Below are positions 1 through 9,704 of a DNA stretch of 55,875 bases, piece by piece (the stretch's first letter is position 1; every line of letters begins with the position of its first letter). The stretch comes from Myxococcales bacterium (lineage in GTDB: Bacteria > Myxococcota_A > Polyangia > Polyangiales > JAFGIB01), in contig JAOUOP010000052.1 of NCBI GenBank assembly GCA_029880325.1, positions 1 through 55,875 on the forward strand, read 5' to 3'. Under the pieces are notes generated by a model. The model saw only the letters and a program-made list of their open reading frames with translations. It did no database searches and was not told where the DNA came from. The translations under genes and the position numbers were made by a program.

Positions 1-1045
1 GCGCGCAGTAGCGCAGCAGCTGCTCGCGACCCTGGCGGTCGCTGCCGGCGACCACCTCGCCTGCATGCAGGTCAAAGCCGCCATGCTGGGCGTGGCGAGG
101 ACGGTCCGGCGAGATCCACGGCGCCTGTGGGTCGCCTCCGATGCGTGTCACCGGTCTGCGCGCTCCGGATGACTGCCCGAAGGCCGTGCGGCGGGTGATG
201 GAGGCGTCGTAGCAGGCCGCAAGCGCCGGCATGTCTTCGAAGAGCGGCTCGGGTTCGTCGCAAGCGAATTCTGGATCGCCAGCCAAGTCGATGCCGTGGC
301 GCCGGGCCAGGTCGATGATCTTGGCACTGGCCGTCGCGAGCACTTCGGCGACGTCGACGTCTTCGGGCTCCGGAGCGTGAACGAAGCGCAGCGCCCCGGT
401 GGCGTCTTCTACGAAAACACCGTCGATGGCCGTCTGGTGGAAATGGACGTTCAATGCAAGCTCGGAGTTAAAGCGCTGGATGAAGGTGATGCTTCCTGTC
501 TGCCCCAGCGCTTCGCCGGTAGCGCGGCGGTAGTAGTCGTAGACGGCGTCGCTGAAGATTTTTAGCACCTTCTTGCTGAGTTCGTGGTCGTAGCCGAGGC
601 GAAAGCGCAGCCGGTACGGCAACGTCAAGACCCATTGCCGCACCGGTACGTCGGGCAGGACGTGATCGCTGATGTGGGCGGCCAGTTCGGTCATCCTCCG
701 GCCGCCACACCTGGGACAGAAACCGCGGCCTTTACAACTCAGAGCTATGACGTCGTCTTTTCGGCATTTCCCGCAATGAAGCCGGATTAAGCCATGCGCC
801 AAAACCCCGCAGCGCAGGTAGCTGCGAAGCTCGTCCTCCACGAAGCCGGGAACGCCGCGGCCGTCGTTACCGGCGCCCTGCGCACGCGCCAGGAAGGTTT
901 CGAGGTGCTCGCGCAGGACCCGATGCAGGACGCCGGCCTGGGGGTCGCGACGGCGGTATTCGGCGGTTGCGGCCGCTGGGGCTGAGCCGAGGGGCGGGTC
1001 GAGGGTCTGCTTGGCATGGGCGGCCACGACCAGGCCGCAACGCAA
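1..1045 (-). CDS. IS91-family (HUH/Y2) transposase, cut by the window edge
   Basis: Rolling-circle transposase of an IS91-type element; its C-terminus lies beyond position 1. The frame reads continuously from about 1045 to 1. It shows the N-terminal block around LHRVLREHLETFLAR, a zinc-binding region (CGKCRK, then CKGRGFCPRCGGRR), the stretch PVRQWVLTLPYRLRF, and an HUH motif within LNVHFHQTAIDG. It ends at the edge in LLRYCAR, a conserved point shortly before the end of the family's conserved region. No ATG exists after the in-frame TGA near 1077, so the start is TTG at 1045 or GTG at 1027. No frameshift is seen in this part, so the gene may be intact. It lies directly inside the conserved element end at 1071-1151. 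Confidence 0.85.
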   Translation of the reverse strand, partial: MRCGLVVAAHAKQTLDPPLGSAPAAATAEYRRRDPQAGVLHRVLREHLETFLARAQGAGNDGRGVPGFVEDELRSYLRCGVLAHGLIRLHCGKCRKDDVIALSCKGRGFCPRCGGRRMTELAAHISDHVLPDVPVRQWVLTLPYRLRFRLGYDHELSKKVLKIFSDAVYDYYRRATGEALGQTGSITFIQRFNSELALNVHFHQTAIDGVFVEDATGALRFVHAPEPEDVDVAEVLATASAKIIDLARRHGIDLAGDPEFACDEPEPLFEDMPALAACYDASITRRTAFGQSSGARRPVTRIGGDPQAPWISPDRPRHAQHGGFDLHAGEVVAGSDRQGREQLLRYCA

Positions 1046-1070
1046 GTCCCGTGCCTTGATCGGAGTCCCG

Positions 1071-1151
1071 TGATTTCAAGCACTTGCGCCTCGGGCAGAG
1101 GCCCCCGGGGTGGCGGCCGCCGGCGGCAGGGTGGCGGCCGCCACCCTGCCG
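1071..1151 (-). repeat. Terminal region of the IS91-type element (copy A)
   Basis: On the minus strand, upstream of the transposase, a 76-base block runs from a perfect GGGTGGCGGCCGCCACCC palindrome (1146 down to 1129), through a GC-rich segment, to AAGTGCTTGAAATCA (1085-1071). The palindrome extends to 28 bp on this copy (1124-1151). A second block of exactly the same length and layout lies at 25805-25880. A hairpin plus a fixed-distance conserved motif next to an HUH transposase gene is what an IS91-family end looks like. I infer that this is the 5' (terIS-like) end. Confidence 0.7.
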
Positions 1152-1269
1152 GCCAAGGAAGCTGCGCACGCATTTTCTGCCGCGGCTTTGGTTTCGATTG
1201 TGATGCCGTCACATCCGAGGCCCCTCCTATTCGCTGTGTCCCATTCGCCCCCGTCACCCCCTATTCGAC

Positions 1270-1542
1270 TCAAGCCCGGTCCCGCTTCAGCCGCTCCCGG
1301 GCCCGCCGCGCCGCCGCTTCGTAACTCAGCTCCGGCTCGCGCTCGAGCTCGGCGTAGATCAGGCGCTCGACCAGGTCCTGGTCGCCGCCGGCCTCCCGTC
1401 GCAGGGCCTGGATCTGCGCCCGCTGCCGGGCCCGGGGCCGCCGCATCCAGAAGTAGCGGCCGGCCAGCCCCAGCAGGAGCAGCGATACGAGGGTGCCTAG
1501 CAGCTGCACCCTCCCCAGATGCCACGCGCCGCTACCGCGCAC
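1270..1542 (-). CDS. Small single-pass membrane protein, unknown function
   Basis: 90 residues. A hydrophobic segment lies at about 14-30 (VSLLLLGLAGRYFW region), followed by a basic, helix-prone cytoplasmic tail with alternating Arg and Glu, ending ARERLKRDRA. It matches no family I recognise. The gene is divergent from the ABC exporter gene at 1636 and separated from the transposase by the element end. The size and the TM-plus-charged-tail layout are sensible, but the GC-rich context makes spurious frames common. Confidence 0.5.
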   Translation of the reverse strand: MRGSGAWHLGRVQLLGTLVSLLLLGLAGRYFWMRRPRARQRAQIQALRREAGGDQDLVERLIYAELEREPELSYEAAARRARERLKRDRA

Positions 1543-1635
1543 AATCGCGAGCCCGCCCCGACCGAGAGCGTTTTTTGAATCAGCTAGCTTATCTCCCCTG
1601 GCGTGGGGCGGCGGAGGCGGTTATGGTGGCCGGCT

Positions 1636-3702
1636 ATGGAAGTCGCTGAAGTGGGGGCATCGGTGGCCGGACGTTTTGAGCCGGTGGCCGAAACCCTCCG
1701 TTTTCCTCCGCCCCGGGCCGACGTGGATCGCGATGCCAGCCGCAGCTGGCTCGGCCGCCTGAAGCCGGTGGTCCTGGCCCATCCCATCCTCTTCGGTTCG
1801 GCCATCGTGGGCTCCATCGTGGGCATGGTGACGTCGGTGGCGGCGCCGGCGGTGCTGGGCTTCGCCATCAATGACGCCCTGGCCGATGGTCGCGTCGAGC
1901 CGGGTCTGGTGCGCGGTTGGCTGCTGTCGGCCGTGTCCCTGGTGCACCCGGAAGCGGTGCACGACGGCGGACGCTTGCCGCTTTCGGCCTATGTCGGCGC
2001 CCTGCTGGCCCTGGGGCTGGTGCGCGCCGGTGCCCAGGCCTATCACCGCTACGCCCTCTACCGGGTCGCCTATCATATCGAGAGCGATTTGCGCTCTATC
2101 GTCTACGGTCACCTCACGCGCCTGAGCTTCTCCTTTTACGATCGCGTGCAGTCGGGCCAGATCATCGCCCGCGCCAATAGCGACATCCGCTCGGTGCAGA
2201 TGTTTCTGACGTTCGCGCCGATGATGCTTCTGACGTGGCTGAGCTTCGGCCTGGCCCTGAGCTTCATGCTTTCGGTGCACGTGGGGCTGACGCTGTCGGC
2301 CATCGTCGCCCTGCCCGGCGTCTACTTCGTGGGCATCAGCCTGCGCCGGGTGATGTTTCCGCTGTCGTGGATGACCCAGCAGCGCGGCGCCGACCTGGCC
2401 ACCATCGTCGACGAGAACATCCAGGGCGTGCGCGTGGTGAAGTCCTTCGCCGCCGAGGAGCGTCAGATCGGCGCCCTGGCTCGCACCGCCTACCGCGTCT
2501 TTTGGGCCGCCTGCGAGATGGTGGAGGTGCGCGCCCGCCACGCGCCGCTGATGGAGAACATTGCGCGCCTGGGCCCGGCAGTGGTGCTGCTCTACGGCGG
2601 TCACCTGGTCATGAACGGTACCATCGAGGGCATCGGCACGCTGGTGACCTTCAATACCTATATGATCATGCTGCAGGCCCCCTTCCGCATCCTGGGCTTC
2701 TTCATGTCCATGAGCCAGCGCGCCGCCGCCTCGGCCACGCGCATTTTCGAGGTCCTCGATGAGCCGGTCGAGGTCGATGACGCACCCGACGCCATCGAGT
2801 TGCCCGAGCCCGAGGGCCACATCGAGATGAAGGATGTGCGCTTCGGTTACGGCGATGGCCGCGACGTGCTCGATGGGTTTTCACTCGAAGTCAATCCCGG
2901 CGAGACTGTGGCGGTGGTGGGTCGCACCGGCTGCGGCAAGAGCACGGTGGCGCGGCTTCTGGCCCGCTTCTACGACGTGGCCGAGGGCAGCGTGTCCATC
3001 GACGGCCATGATGTGCGCGCCGTGACCATGACCAGCCTGCGCGCGCGCGTGGGTCTGGCCCTGGATGAGCCTTTCCTCTTTTCCATGTCGGTGCGCGACA
3101 ACATCGCCTACGGAAGGCCCCAGGCGAGCCAGCAGGACATCGAGCAGGCCGCCCGCGCCGCCCAGGCCCACGACTTCATCATGGAGCTGGAGGGCGGCTA
3201 CGACGCGGTGGTGGGCGAGCGCGGTTACACGCTCTCGGGCGGGCAGCGCCAGCGCATTTCGCTGGCCCGCCTCTTTTTGCTCAATCCGCCGATCCTGGTG
3301 CTCGACGACGCCACCAGCGCCATCGACGTCAAGGTCGAGTCCGAGATCCATACGGCCCTTTCGAGGCTGCTCGAAAACCGCACCACACTGGTCATCGCGC
3401 ACCGCGAGTCGACCATTGGCCTGGCCGATCGCGTGGTGCTGATGGAGGATGGCAAGGCCGTGGCCACCGGAACTCACGCCGAGTTGATGGCGAACGAACC
3501 CCGCTACGCCGCGGTGCTGGCCCATGCCGACCAGCCGCGCCCCTCCAAGCGTCCGCGCCCCGGCGCCGCCATGGCCGCCATGGCCGCCATGCGCGCGCGC
3601 ATGGGCGGCGGCGGCGCGCCTCCGGGCATGGGCGGTGGCGGCGGGCCTCCCGGCATGGGTGGCGATTTTCCGGGCGGCGGCCCCATGGGAGGGCTCGGCT
3701 GA
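1636..3702 (+). CDS. ABC exporter subunit (TMD-NBD) with degenerate Walker B
   Basis: 688 residues, type IV (ABCB-like) half-transporter: a six-helix domain at about 35-340, then a nucleotide-binding domain with Walker A GRTGCGKST (about 428-436), signature LSGGQ (about 533), Walker B ILVLDD and switch His in VIAHRES. The residue after the Walker B Asp is Asp instead of the catalytic Glu, the usual mark of the degenerate-site subunit in heterodimeric exporters. The C-terminus carries an unusual 45-residue Met/Gly/Pro tail with GAPPGMGG-type repeats. I chose ATG 1636 over GTG 1603, which would add 11 residues. The stop overlaps the start of the next exporter gene (TGATG), so the two are almost certainly co-translated. 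Substrate unknown. Confidence 0.9.
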   Translation: MEVAEVGASVAGRFEPVAETLRFPPPRADVDRDASRSWLGRLKPVVLAHPILFGSAIVGSIVGMVTSVAAPAVLGFAINDALADGRVEPGLVRGWLLSAVSLVHPEAVHDGGRLPLSAYVGALLALGLVRAGAQAYHRYALYRVAYHIESDLRSIVYGHLTRLSFSFYDRVQSGQIIARANSDIRSVQMFLTFAPMMLLTWLSFGLALSFMLSVHVGLTLSAIVALPGVYFVGISLRRVMFPLSWMTQQRGADLATIVDENIQGVRVVKSFAAEERQIGALARTAYRVFWAACEMVEVRARHAPLMENIARLGPAVVLLYGGHLVMNGTIEGIGTLVTFNTYMIMLQAPFRILGFFMSMSQRAAASATRIFEVLDEPVEVDDAPDAIELPEPEGHIEMKDVRFGYGDGRDVLDGFSLEVNPGETVAVVGRTGCGKSTVARLLARFYDVAEGSVSIDGHDVRAVTMTSLRARVGLALDEPFLFSMSVRDNIAYGRPQASQQDIEQAARAAQAHDFIMELEGGYDAVVGERGYTLSGGQRQRISLARLFLLNPPILVLDDATSAIDVKVESEIHTALSRLLENRTTLVIAHRESTIGLADRVVLMEDGKAVATGTHAELMANEPRYAAVLAHADQPRPSKRPRPGAAMAAMAAMRARMGGGGAPPGMGGGGGPPGMGGDFPGGGPMGGLG

Positions 3703-5684
3703 TGGGCTGGGGAGGAGGACCACCTGCGGGCTCGCCCTTTGGCGGCCAGAATTCCACCCAGAGCGCGCGCGCCGCGGGCCTGCCCTTCGCCGGTATCCCA
3801 CCGGAGCTGGCCGAGCGCGTCAAGCAGATCGAGGGCCGCGAGCCCGAGCATCCCGAGCCCGAGGTGGACTTCCGCCCCGGCGAGTACGACCGCGAGCCCT
3901 TCGGGCTGTGGCGCTTCCTGTCGCCCCACCGCGGCGGTCTCTTGATGGCGTTTTTCCTGGTGGTGGTCGCCACCGGCGCCAGCCAGGCCGGCCCGCGGCT
4001 TCTGGCCTGGGCCATCGATCACGGCATCCTGGAGAATAACTTTCAGGTATTGCTCTACGCTTTCTTTGGCTATCTGGCGGCGATCGTGGCGTCGATGATC
4101 GCCAGCTACGCGCGCATTCGTTACACGGGAAGGCTCGGCCATCGCCTGATGTATCGACTGCGGGTGAAGGTCTTCTCGCACCTCCAAAGGCTGTCGCTCG
4201 ATTTCTACACCGGCGAGCGCGCCGGGCGCCTGATCACGCGCATGACCAGCGATATCGAGGCCCTGGCCAACCTCTTCCAGGACGGCCTCGTGAACCTGAT
4301 GGTGCAGGGGCTGACGCTGGTGGTGATCACCGTGGTGCTCTTGCTGATGAACGTGAAGCTGACGTTGATCATGCTGCTTGCGGTGGTGCCGGCCATGGTT
4401 GTCGCCACCGTCTGGTTCACGCGCGCTTCGGATCGCGGCTATGCGGCGGTGCGCGACCGCATCGCCGACGTGCTCACCGATCTCTCCGAGAGCCTTTCTG
4501 GCATCCGCCTGATCACGGCCTTCAACCGCCGCACCCACAATGTCATCCACCACCGCAACGTGGTCGGCGCCCACTTCGACGCCAACGTGCACATGGCCAA
4601 GGTGGGCGCGGTCTACGGGCCGGCCACCGACATCATCGGCCTGGTCGGTCAGCTGACGATGCTGCTTCTGGGCGGGCGCATGGTGGCCAGCGGCGAGCTG
4701 CGCCTGGGCGAGCTGACGGCCTTCATTCTTTATCTGACGGCCTTTTTCGCGCCGATCCAGGCCCTGGTCCAGCTCTACAACACCTATCAGAGCGGTCAGG
4801 CCGCGGTGAAGAAGCTGCGCGATCTGCTCGGCACCCGCCCCAGCGTCGAGCAGAAGCCCGGCGCTGTGGAGCTACCGCCCATCGAGGGCCACATCGAGCT
4901 CAAGGGCGTGAGCTTCGGCTACGACAACGACAAGCGCGTGCTCGAACAGGTCGACCTGACCATCGAGCCCGGCGAGACCATCGCCCTGGTGGGTCCGACC
5001 GGCGCCGGCAAGTCCACGGTGGCCAAGCTGATCGTGCGCTTCTACGACCCGCAAGAGGGCAGCATTTCCATCGACGGACACGACCTGCGCGATGTCACGC
5101 TCAAGAGCCTGCGTTCGCAGCTGGGCGTGGTGCCGCAGGAACCCTTCTTGTTCCACGGTTCGATCCGCGACAATGTCACCTTCGCGCGCCCCGACGCTGG
5201 CGACGAAGAAGTCAACGCCGCCTGTGAGGCCGTGGGTCTCGACGAGGTGGTGGCGCGCATGCCCCGGGGCCTCGACTCGCCCTGCTTCGAGCGCGGCGCC
5301 TCGCTGTCGGCCGGCGAGCGCCAGCTGATCGCCCTGGCCCGCGCCTTTTTGGCCCGGCCGCGCGTGTTGGTTCTCGATGAGGCCACCAGCAACGTCGACA
5401 TGCGCTCCGAGGCCCAGGTCGAAAAGGCCCTCGATAACCTGCTCGGCGGCCGCACTGCCATCGTGATCGCTCACCGCCTGGCCACCGCACGGCGCGCCAG
5501 CCGCATCGCCGTCATCGACGAGGGCAAGGTGATGGAGCTGGGCACTCACCAGGAGTTGGTCGAGCGCGGAGGCCGCTACGCCGAGATGTACGCGACCTGG
5601 ACCGCCGGCGTCGAGGGCGGCGCCCACCACAATGGCGACAAGCCAGCAGACCCGGCGCTGGTGGCCAACCCGGCCGCCCAGTAG
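3702..5684 (+). CDS. ABC exporter subunit (TMD-NBD) with degenerate signature
   Basis: 660 residues. An N-terminal Gly/Pro-rich segment of about 65 residues precedes six TM helices and an NBD with Walker A GPTGAGKST (about 430), Walker B VLVLDEATS with catalytic Glu, and VIAHRLA. The signature is LSAGE in place of LSGGQ. In a dimer, this signature faces the Walker A/B of the upstream protein, which itself has Asp for Glu, so both defects fall in the same composite ATP site. That is the arrangement of asymmetric heterodimers such as TM287/288 or BmrCD. The start ATG overlaps the upstream stop. The substrate cannot be inferred. Confidence 0.9.
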   Translation: MGWGGGPPAGSPFGGQNSTQSARAAGLPFAGIPPELAERVKQIEGREPEHPEPEVDFRPGEYDREPFGLWRFLSPHRGGLLMAFFLVVVATGASQAGPRLLAWAIDHGILENNFQVLLYAFFGYLAAIVASMIASYARIRYTGRLGHRLMYRLRVKVFSHLQRLSLDFYTGERAGRLITRMTSDIEALANLFQDGLVNLMVQGLTLVVITVVLLLMNVKLTLIMLLAVVPAMVVATVWFTRASDRGYAAVRDRIADVLTDLSESLSGIRLITAFNRRTHNVIHHRNVVGAHFDANVHMAKVGAVYGPATDIIGLVGQLTMLLLGGRMVASGELRLGELTAFILYLTAFFAPIQALVQLYNTYQSGQAAVKKLRDLLGTRPSVEQKPGAVELPPIEGHIELKGVSFGYDNDKRVLEQVDLTIEPGETIALVGPTGAGKSTVAKLIVRFYDPQEGSISIDGHDLRDVTLKSLRSQLGVVPQEPFLFHGSIRDNVTFARPDAGDEEVNAACEAVGLDEVVARMPRGLDSPCFERGASLSAGERQLIALARAFLARPRVLVLDEATSNVDMRSEAQVEKALDNLLGGRTAIVIAHRLATARRASRIAVIDEGKVMELGTHQELVERGGRYAEMYATWTAGVEGGAHHNGDKPADPALVANPAAQ

Positions 5685-5700
5685 GTCGGCCGAGCTGGCT

Positions 5701-7563
5701 TCAATGGCGCGTGGCCAGCGGGTCGCCTTCGTTGTCGCCTTCACCGTCGGCCTGTTCGGCGCCCGAAGCCTCCTCTTCGGCCATCTGCTCGCGGTAGAGG
5801 GCGCTGTAAAGGCCGTCTTGAGCCAATAACTCCGAGTGGGTTCCGCGCTCGACGATGCGACCCCCTTCGAGCACGCAGATCTCGTCGGCCGAAAGCACCG
5901 TCGACAGCCTGTGGGCGATCACGATGGTGGTGCGCCCCTGGGCCAGGCGCTCGGTGGCCTCGCGGATCTCGCGCTCCAGGCGCGCATCGAGGGAGGCGGT
6001 GGCCTCGTCCAGGATCAGCACCGGCGGATTTTTCAAGATCGCCCGGGCGATGGCCACGCGTTGTTTTTCGCCACCCGAGAGCCGATGGCCGCGCTCGCCC
6101 ACGATCGTCTCCATGCCCTTGGGCAGGGCCTCGATCAGCGGCTGCAGGCCCGCCATGTCGGCGGCCTTTTGCACCTCGTCGTTGCTGGCGCCGAGGTGGC
6201 CGTAGCGGATGTTATCGCCGAGGGTGGTGTGAAAGAGGTAGGTGTCCTGGGCCACCGAGCCGACCGCGTCGGCCAGCGTCGACAGCTTCAGGTCGCGCAG
6301 GTCGTGGTCGTCGAGCAGCACGCGCCCGGCTTCGGGATCGTAGAAGCGCTGCATCAGGTGTCCGATGGTGCTCTTGCCGGCGCCCGAGGGGCCCACCAGC
6401 GCCAACATGGTGCCGGGCCTGGCCTCGAAGCTGATGTCCTCGAGGGCGCGATCGCCGCCCCTGCGGTAGGCGAAGCTCACGCCCTCGAAGCGCACGCGGC
6501 CCCCGGGGCGGGCAAGCACGCGGGCGTCGGGCTTTTCGTCGACCTCCACGGGCATGTCCAGGTACTCGAAGATGCGTTCGAAGAGCGCCATCGAGGTCAG
6601 CGCGGTGGTGTTGATGCGCGCGATTTGACGAAAGGGTGTGAAGACGCGCTGGGCCAGGGTGGCGAAGGCTACCACCACGCCGACGCTGGGAATCTCGCCA
6701 CTGACCACCGAGCGCGCGCCCCAGAAGTAAACCAGCCCCACCGAAAACGCCCCGAAGAGCTGGGTCGAGGTATTGAACCAGCGCCCGGCCAAGAAGCGCT
6801 TGATCGTCAACTCGCGCAGGGCCTGGTTGGCCTGGCCAAAACGCCCGGCCTCGAAACCCTGGCGCCCAAAGCTCTTGACCAGCATCGAACCCGACACCGA
6901 CAGGGTCTCGCTGACGTGGGCCGACATATTGGCCGACTCCTGTTGCCAGCTTCGCTGCAGGCTGCGCATCACGTCGCCGATGCGCAGGGTGGGGTAGACC
7001 CACAGTGGCAGCACCACCGTCAGCGCCAGGGCCAGCCGCCACTCCAGGTAGAACATCAGACCCAGGGCATTGACCAGTGTGGCCACGTTTAGAAGCATGG
7101 CCGTAAACGTGCCGGTGACCGCTTCTTGGATGCCGTGCACGTCGGTGGTGACGCGCGAGAGGATCTCGCCGGCGCGCGTCTCGGTGAAAAAGCGCATCGA
7201 CATGCGCTGCAAGTGGGCATGCAGGCGCTCGCGCAGGCCCACGATCACGCCCTGACCGATCAGCTGGTTGAGGTAGCCGCGCACCACCCCGAGCAACGCC
7301 CCCAGCAGGTGCATGCCCAGCATGGCGCCAAAGTAGAAGTTGATCTCGTCCAGCTCGCCCTCGCCGACCACGGCCTCGTCGACGATGGCGCGGATGCACA
7401 GCACCGGCAGCTGTTCGAGTGCGCTGGTGGCCAGCACCAAAAGAACCATCACCGTGAGGTGCCACTTGAAGGGGCCGAACAGCGACAGCGCCCGGCGCAG
7501 GGTCTGGGCCGTGGGCGGCGGCCCCTGGTGGGGCCGGATCGGGTTGCGAAACTCGCGGGGCAT
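5701..7563 (-). CDS. ABC exporter half-transporter, canonical, probable homodimer
   Basis: 620 residues: six TM helices at about 30-320, then an NBD with Walker A GPSGAGKST (about 390), signature LSGGE, Walker B VLILDEATASLD and VIAHRLST. All catalytic positions are canonical, so it can work as a homodimer, unlike the pair upstream. The last 25 residues are acidic (Glu/Asp/Gly-rich). It converges on the heterodimer genes with a 16-bp gap and is divergent from the kinase gene at 7785. Family knowledge allows lipid, peptide or drug export; nothing here picks one. Confidence 0.9.
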   Translation of the reverse strand: MPREFRNPIRPHQGPPPTAQTLRRALSLFGPFKWHLTVMVLLVLATSALEQLPVLCIRAIVDEAVVGEGELDEINFYFGAMLGMHLLGALLGVVRGYLNQLIGQGVIVGLRERLHAHLQRMSMRFFTETRAGEILSRVTTDVHGIQEAVTGTFTAMLLNVATLVNALGLMFYLEWRLALALTVVLPLWVYPTLRIGDVMRSLQRSWQQESANMSAHVSETLSVSGSMLVKSFGRQGFEAGRFGQANQALRELTIKRFLAGRWFNTSTQLFGAFSVGLVYFWGARSVVSGEIPSVGVVVAFATLAQRVFTPFRQIARINTTALTSMALFERIFEYLDMPVEVDEKPDARVLARPGGRVRFEGVSFAYRRGGDRALEDISFEARPGTMLALVGPSGAGKSTIGHLMQRFYDPEAGRVLLDDHDLRDLKLSTLADAVGSVAQDTYLFHTTLGDNIRYGHLGASNDEVQKAADMAGLQPLIEALPKGMETIVGERGHRLSGGEKQRVAIARAILKNPPVLILDEATASLDARLEREIREATERLAQGRTTIVIAHRLSTVLSADEICVLEGGRIVERGTHSELLAQDGLYSALYREQMAEEEASGAEQADGEGDNEGDPLATRH

Positions 7564-7784
7564 TCCAGATCGGCGCCGCCGAAGCGAGCTGGCCCTGCCC
7601 CCCTTGCGATGGGCGGGCAGCGTCGGTGCCGGCCGTGCGTGGGGCAGCCTTACCTTGGCTGGCTGCCACCCACAAGGTCTGGGGTTCGGCTGCCGCTGGG
7701 CTCGTCCCGATCGTCATTGCCCCCGAGGCGGTGTACAACCCCCGTGCGGGGCCGTGCTGCCCGCAGCTTCCCTTAGGGCTCGCG

Positions 7785-9704
7785 ATGGCCGATCCTGAGA
7801 CGCCCCAGAAGAAGTCCAGCGCCGCCCCCAGTAGCGCCCCCAGCAGCGCCCCCAGCAGCGCCCCCAGCAGCGCCCCGTCCGAGGCTTCACCCTCCTGGCG
7901 GCCGCCGGCTGGCGCCACCATCAGTGGGCTCAAACCCGCAGGAGGGCGCGGCCTGACCGGCGATTTGGGCATGGCCCGCACCCTGCATGCCTCCACCGGC
8001 GACTCGCTGCTGTCGGCCACCGGCGGCTCCGGTTCCCAGGCGGCCGGTCTCGACCGCCTCCCCATCCCCGAGCCCCTGGCGATCGGTGCGGTGGTGGGTG
8101 AGCGCTACGTGATCGAGGAGCACATCAGCTCCGGCGGCTTCGGAGCCGTCTACCGCGCGGCCGACCGCGAGATCCGCCACCATCAGGTGGCGCTGAAGCT
8201 CCTGCACACACCGGCGGCCGACGATCTGGCGCGTACGGCAGCCATGCGCGAGCTGGCGCTGATCGCCTCGGTCAGCCACCCCTCGGTGGTGCAGTTCAAG
8301 GACTACGGCTGGCACGATGGCCGGCTGTGGTTCGCCATGCCCTGGTATCTGGGCCAGACCCTGGACGAGCGCTACGCCGGCGCCACCATCACGCGGGCCG
8401 AGGCGCGACCGCTTTTCGAGCGCCTGGCCCAGGGGCTGGCGGCGATGCACGCGGTGGGCGTGCACCACCACGACATCAAGCCCGAAAATATTTTTGTCGC
8501 CGACATCGCGGGCTTCGAGGGGGGCTTGCCGGTCCTGCTCGATCTGGGCATCGCCGCCGAACGGGGCGAGGGACCCAAGGGCCTGACCGTGGACTACGCG
8601 GCGCCGGAGACGGCGGCGGCGGCCCTGGGGCAGCGCGAGCACGAGATCGGCGAGAAGGCCGACGTCTTTTCGCTGGCCCTGGTCCTGCGCAACCTGCTCG
8701 ATCCCCCCGACTACAGCCAGGGCGACGACGAGCATTCGACCCTGGCGCGCCTGCGCGTGCGCGCCAGTGAGCCGATCAAGCCGCCGCGCAGCAAGGGCAA
8801 TCGCTTCCTCGGCGCCGACTTCCGCCGCTGGTTGAACCTGGACCCCGGCGAGCGTCCCGACGCCGCCGAGCTGGCCGCCCAGCTTTCGCGCCTGACCGAG
8901 CCCGAGGAGCGCCGGGCCGCCCGCGTGCGCCTGCTCAAGCGCATCGTGCCGGTGGTGCTGCTGGCCACGGCCCTGGTGGCCCTGCTCGTCTATGAACTGC
9001 GGCAGAGCGAGACCCAGCTCAACCAAAAGCAGCGCCAGCTCAGTGCCCAGATGCAACAAAGCGCCCAGCTACGCGAGCGCTCCGAGCAGCAGCTCAAGAT
9101 GCTGGAAAACCAGAGCGAGGAGATCGGCAGCCAGCGCCGCGAGCTTACGCGGGCCATCGCCATCGCGCGCGAACTCGACTCGCAGTTGGAACGCACCGAG
9201 GCCGAGCGCGTCAAGGGCGTGCAGAAGATCCGCGGCCTGACCGAGGAGCGCAACACCCTGACCACCGAGCGAGACGCCCTGACCACCGAGCGCGACGGCC
9301 TGCTGGGCGAACGCGAAAAACTCACGACGGAGTTGAAGTCCACCATCGCCGTGCGCGACGCCTTGACCACCGAGCGCGACGCCCTGCGCCAGCGGCGCGA
9401 ACAACTGGAAAGCGATCTGGGTACGGCCCGGGCTGGGCTGGAGGCGGCCGAGAGCGAGCGCGATCAGAGCCTCGAGAAGGTCAAGGCTCTCGAGACCGAG
9501 CTGGCCGCCGCCAACAAGAAGGCCGCCGCGGCCACGCTGCAGGAAGAGCGTCTGGGGCGCCGCGTCGAGGAGCTGGAAGGCGAGCTGCGCGAACTCAAAC
9601 GCGAGCTGCGCGAGGCCCAGCGCCAGGTTCAACGCGGGGCCCAACGCAAGCCAGGCGGGGAAGCCGAAGCACCCGCCGAAGAGCCACCGCCGCCGGCCCA
9701 ATGA
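7785..9704 (+). CDS. Membrane Ser/Thr protein kinase (non-RD) with long coiled coil
   Basis: 639 residues. A low-complexity N-terminus (SSAP repeats, residues about 15-31) precedes a Hanks-type kinase domain at about 105-380: glycine loop ISSGGFGAVYRA, Lys in VALKLL, catalytic loop HHHDIKPEN, metal motif DLG for DFG, and YAAPE. HRD is HHD, so this is a non-RD kinase; Asp and Lys are kept, so activity is plausible. One TM helix (about 386-405, VVLLATALVALLVY) is followed by some 200 residues of predicted periplasmic coiled coil with repeated LTTERD units. The start was put at ATG 7785 because the preceding in-frame stretch looks non-coding. The stop overlaps the next start (ATGA), coupling it to the TonB receptor. 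Confidence 0.88.
   Translation: MADPETPQKKSSAAPSSAPSSAPSSAPSSAPSEASPSWRPPAGATISGLKPAGGRGLTGDLGMARTLHASTGDSLLSATGGSGSQAAGLDRLPIPEPLAIGAVVGERYVIEEHISSGGFGAVYRAADREIRHHQVALKLLHTPAADDLARTAAMRELALIASVSHPSVVQFKDYGWHDGRLWFAMPWYLGQTLDERYAGATITRAEARPLFERLAQGLAAMHAVGVHHHDIKPENIFVADIAGFEGGLPVLLDLGIAAERGEGPKGLTVDYAAPETAAAALGQREHEIGEKADVFSLALVLRNLLDPPDYSQGDDEHSTLARLRVRASEPIKPPRSKGNRFLGADFRRWLNLDPGERPDAAELAAQLSRLTEPEERRAARVRLLKRIVPVVLLATALVALLVYELRQSETQLNQKQRQLSAQMQQSAQLRERSEQQLKMLENQSEEIGSQRRELTRAIAIARELDSQLERTEAERVKGVQKIRGLTEERNTLTTERDALTTERDGLLGEREKLTTELKSTIAVRDALTTERDALRQRREQLESDLGTARAGLEAAESERDQSLEKVKALETELAAANKKAAAATLQEERLGRRVEELEGELRELKRELREAQRQVQRGAQRKPGGEAEAPAEEPPPPAQ
7830..7877 (+). repeat. Four 12-bp tandem repeats coding for SSAP
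   Basis: Four consecutive 12-bp units of the form AGCAGCGCCCCC (the first has AGT, the last ends in G) encode the Ser-Ser-Ala-Pro repeats in the kinase N-terminus. The repeat length is a multiple of three, so copy-number change would keep the frame. Confidence 0.9.
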
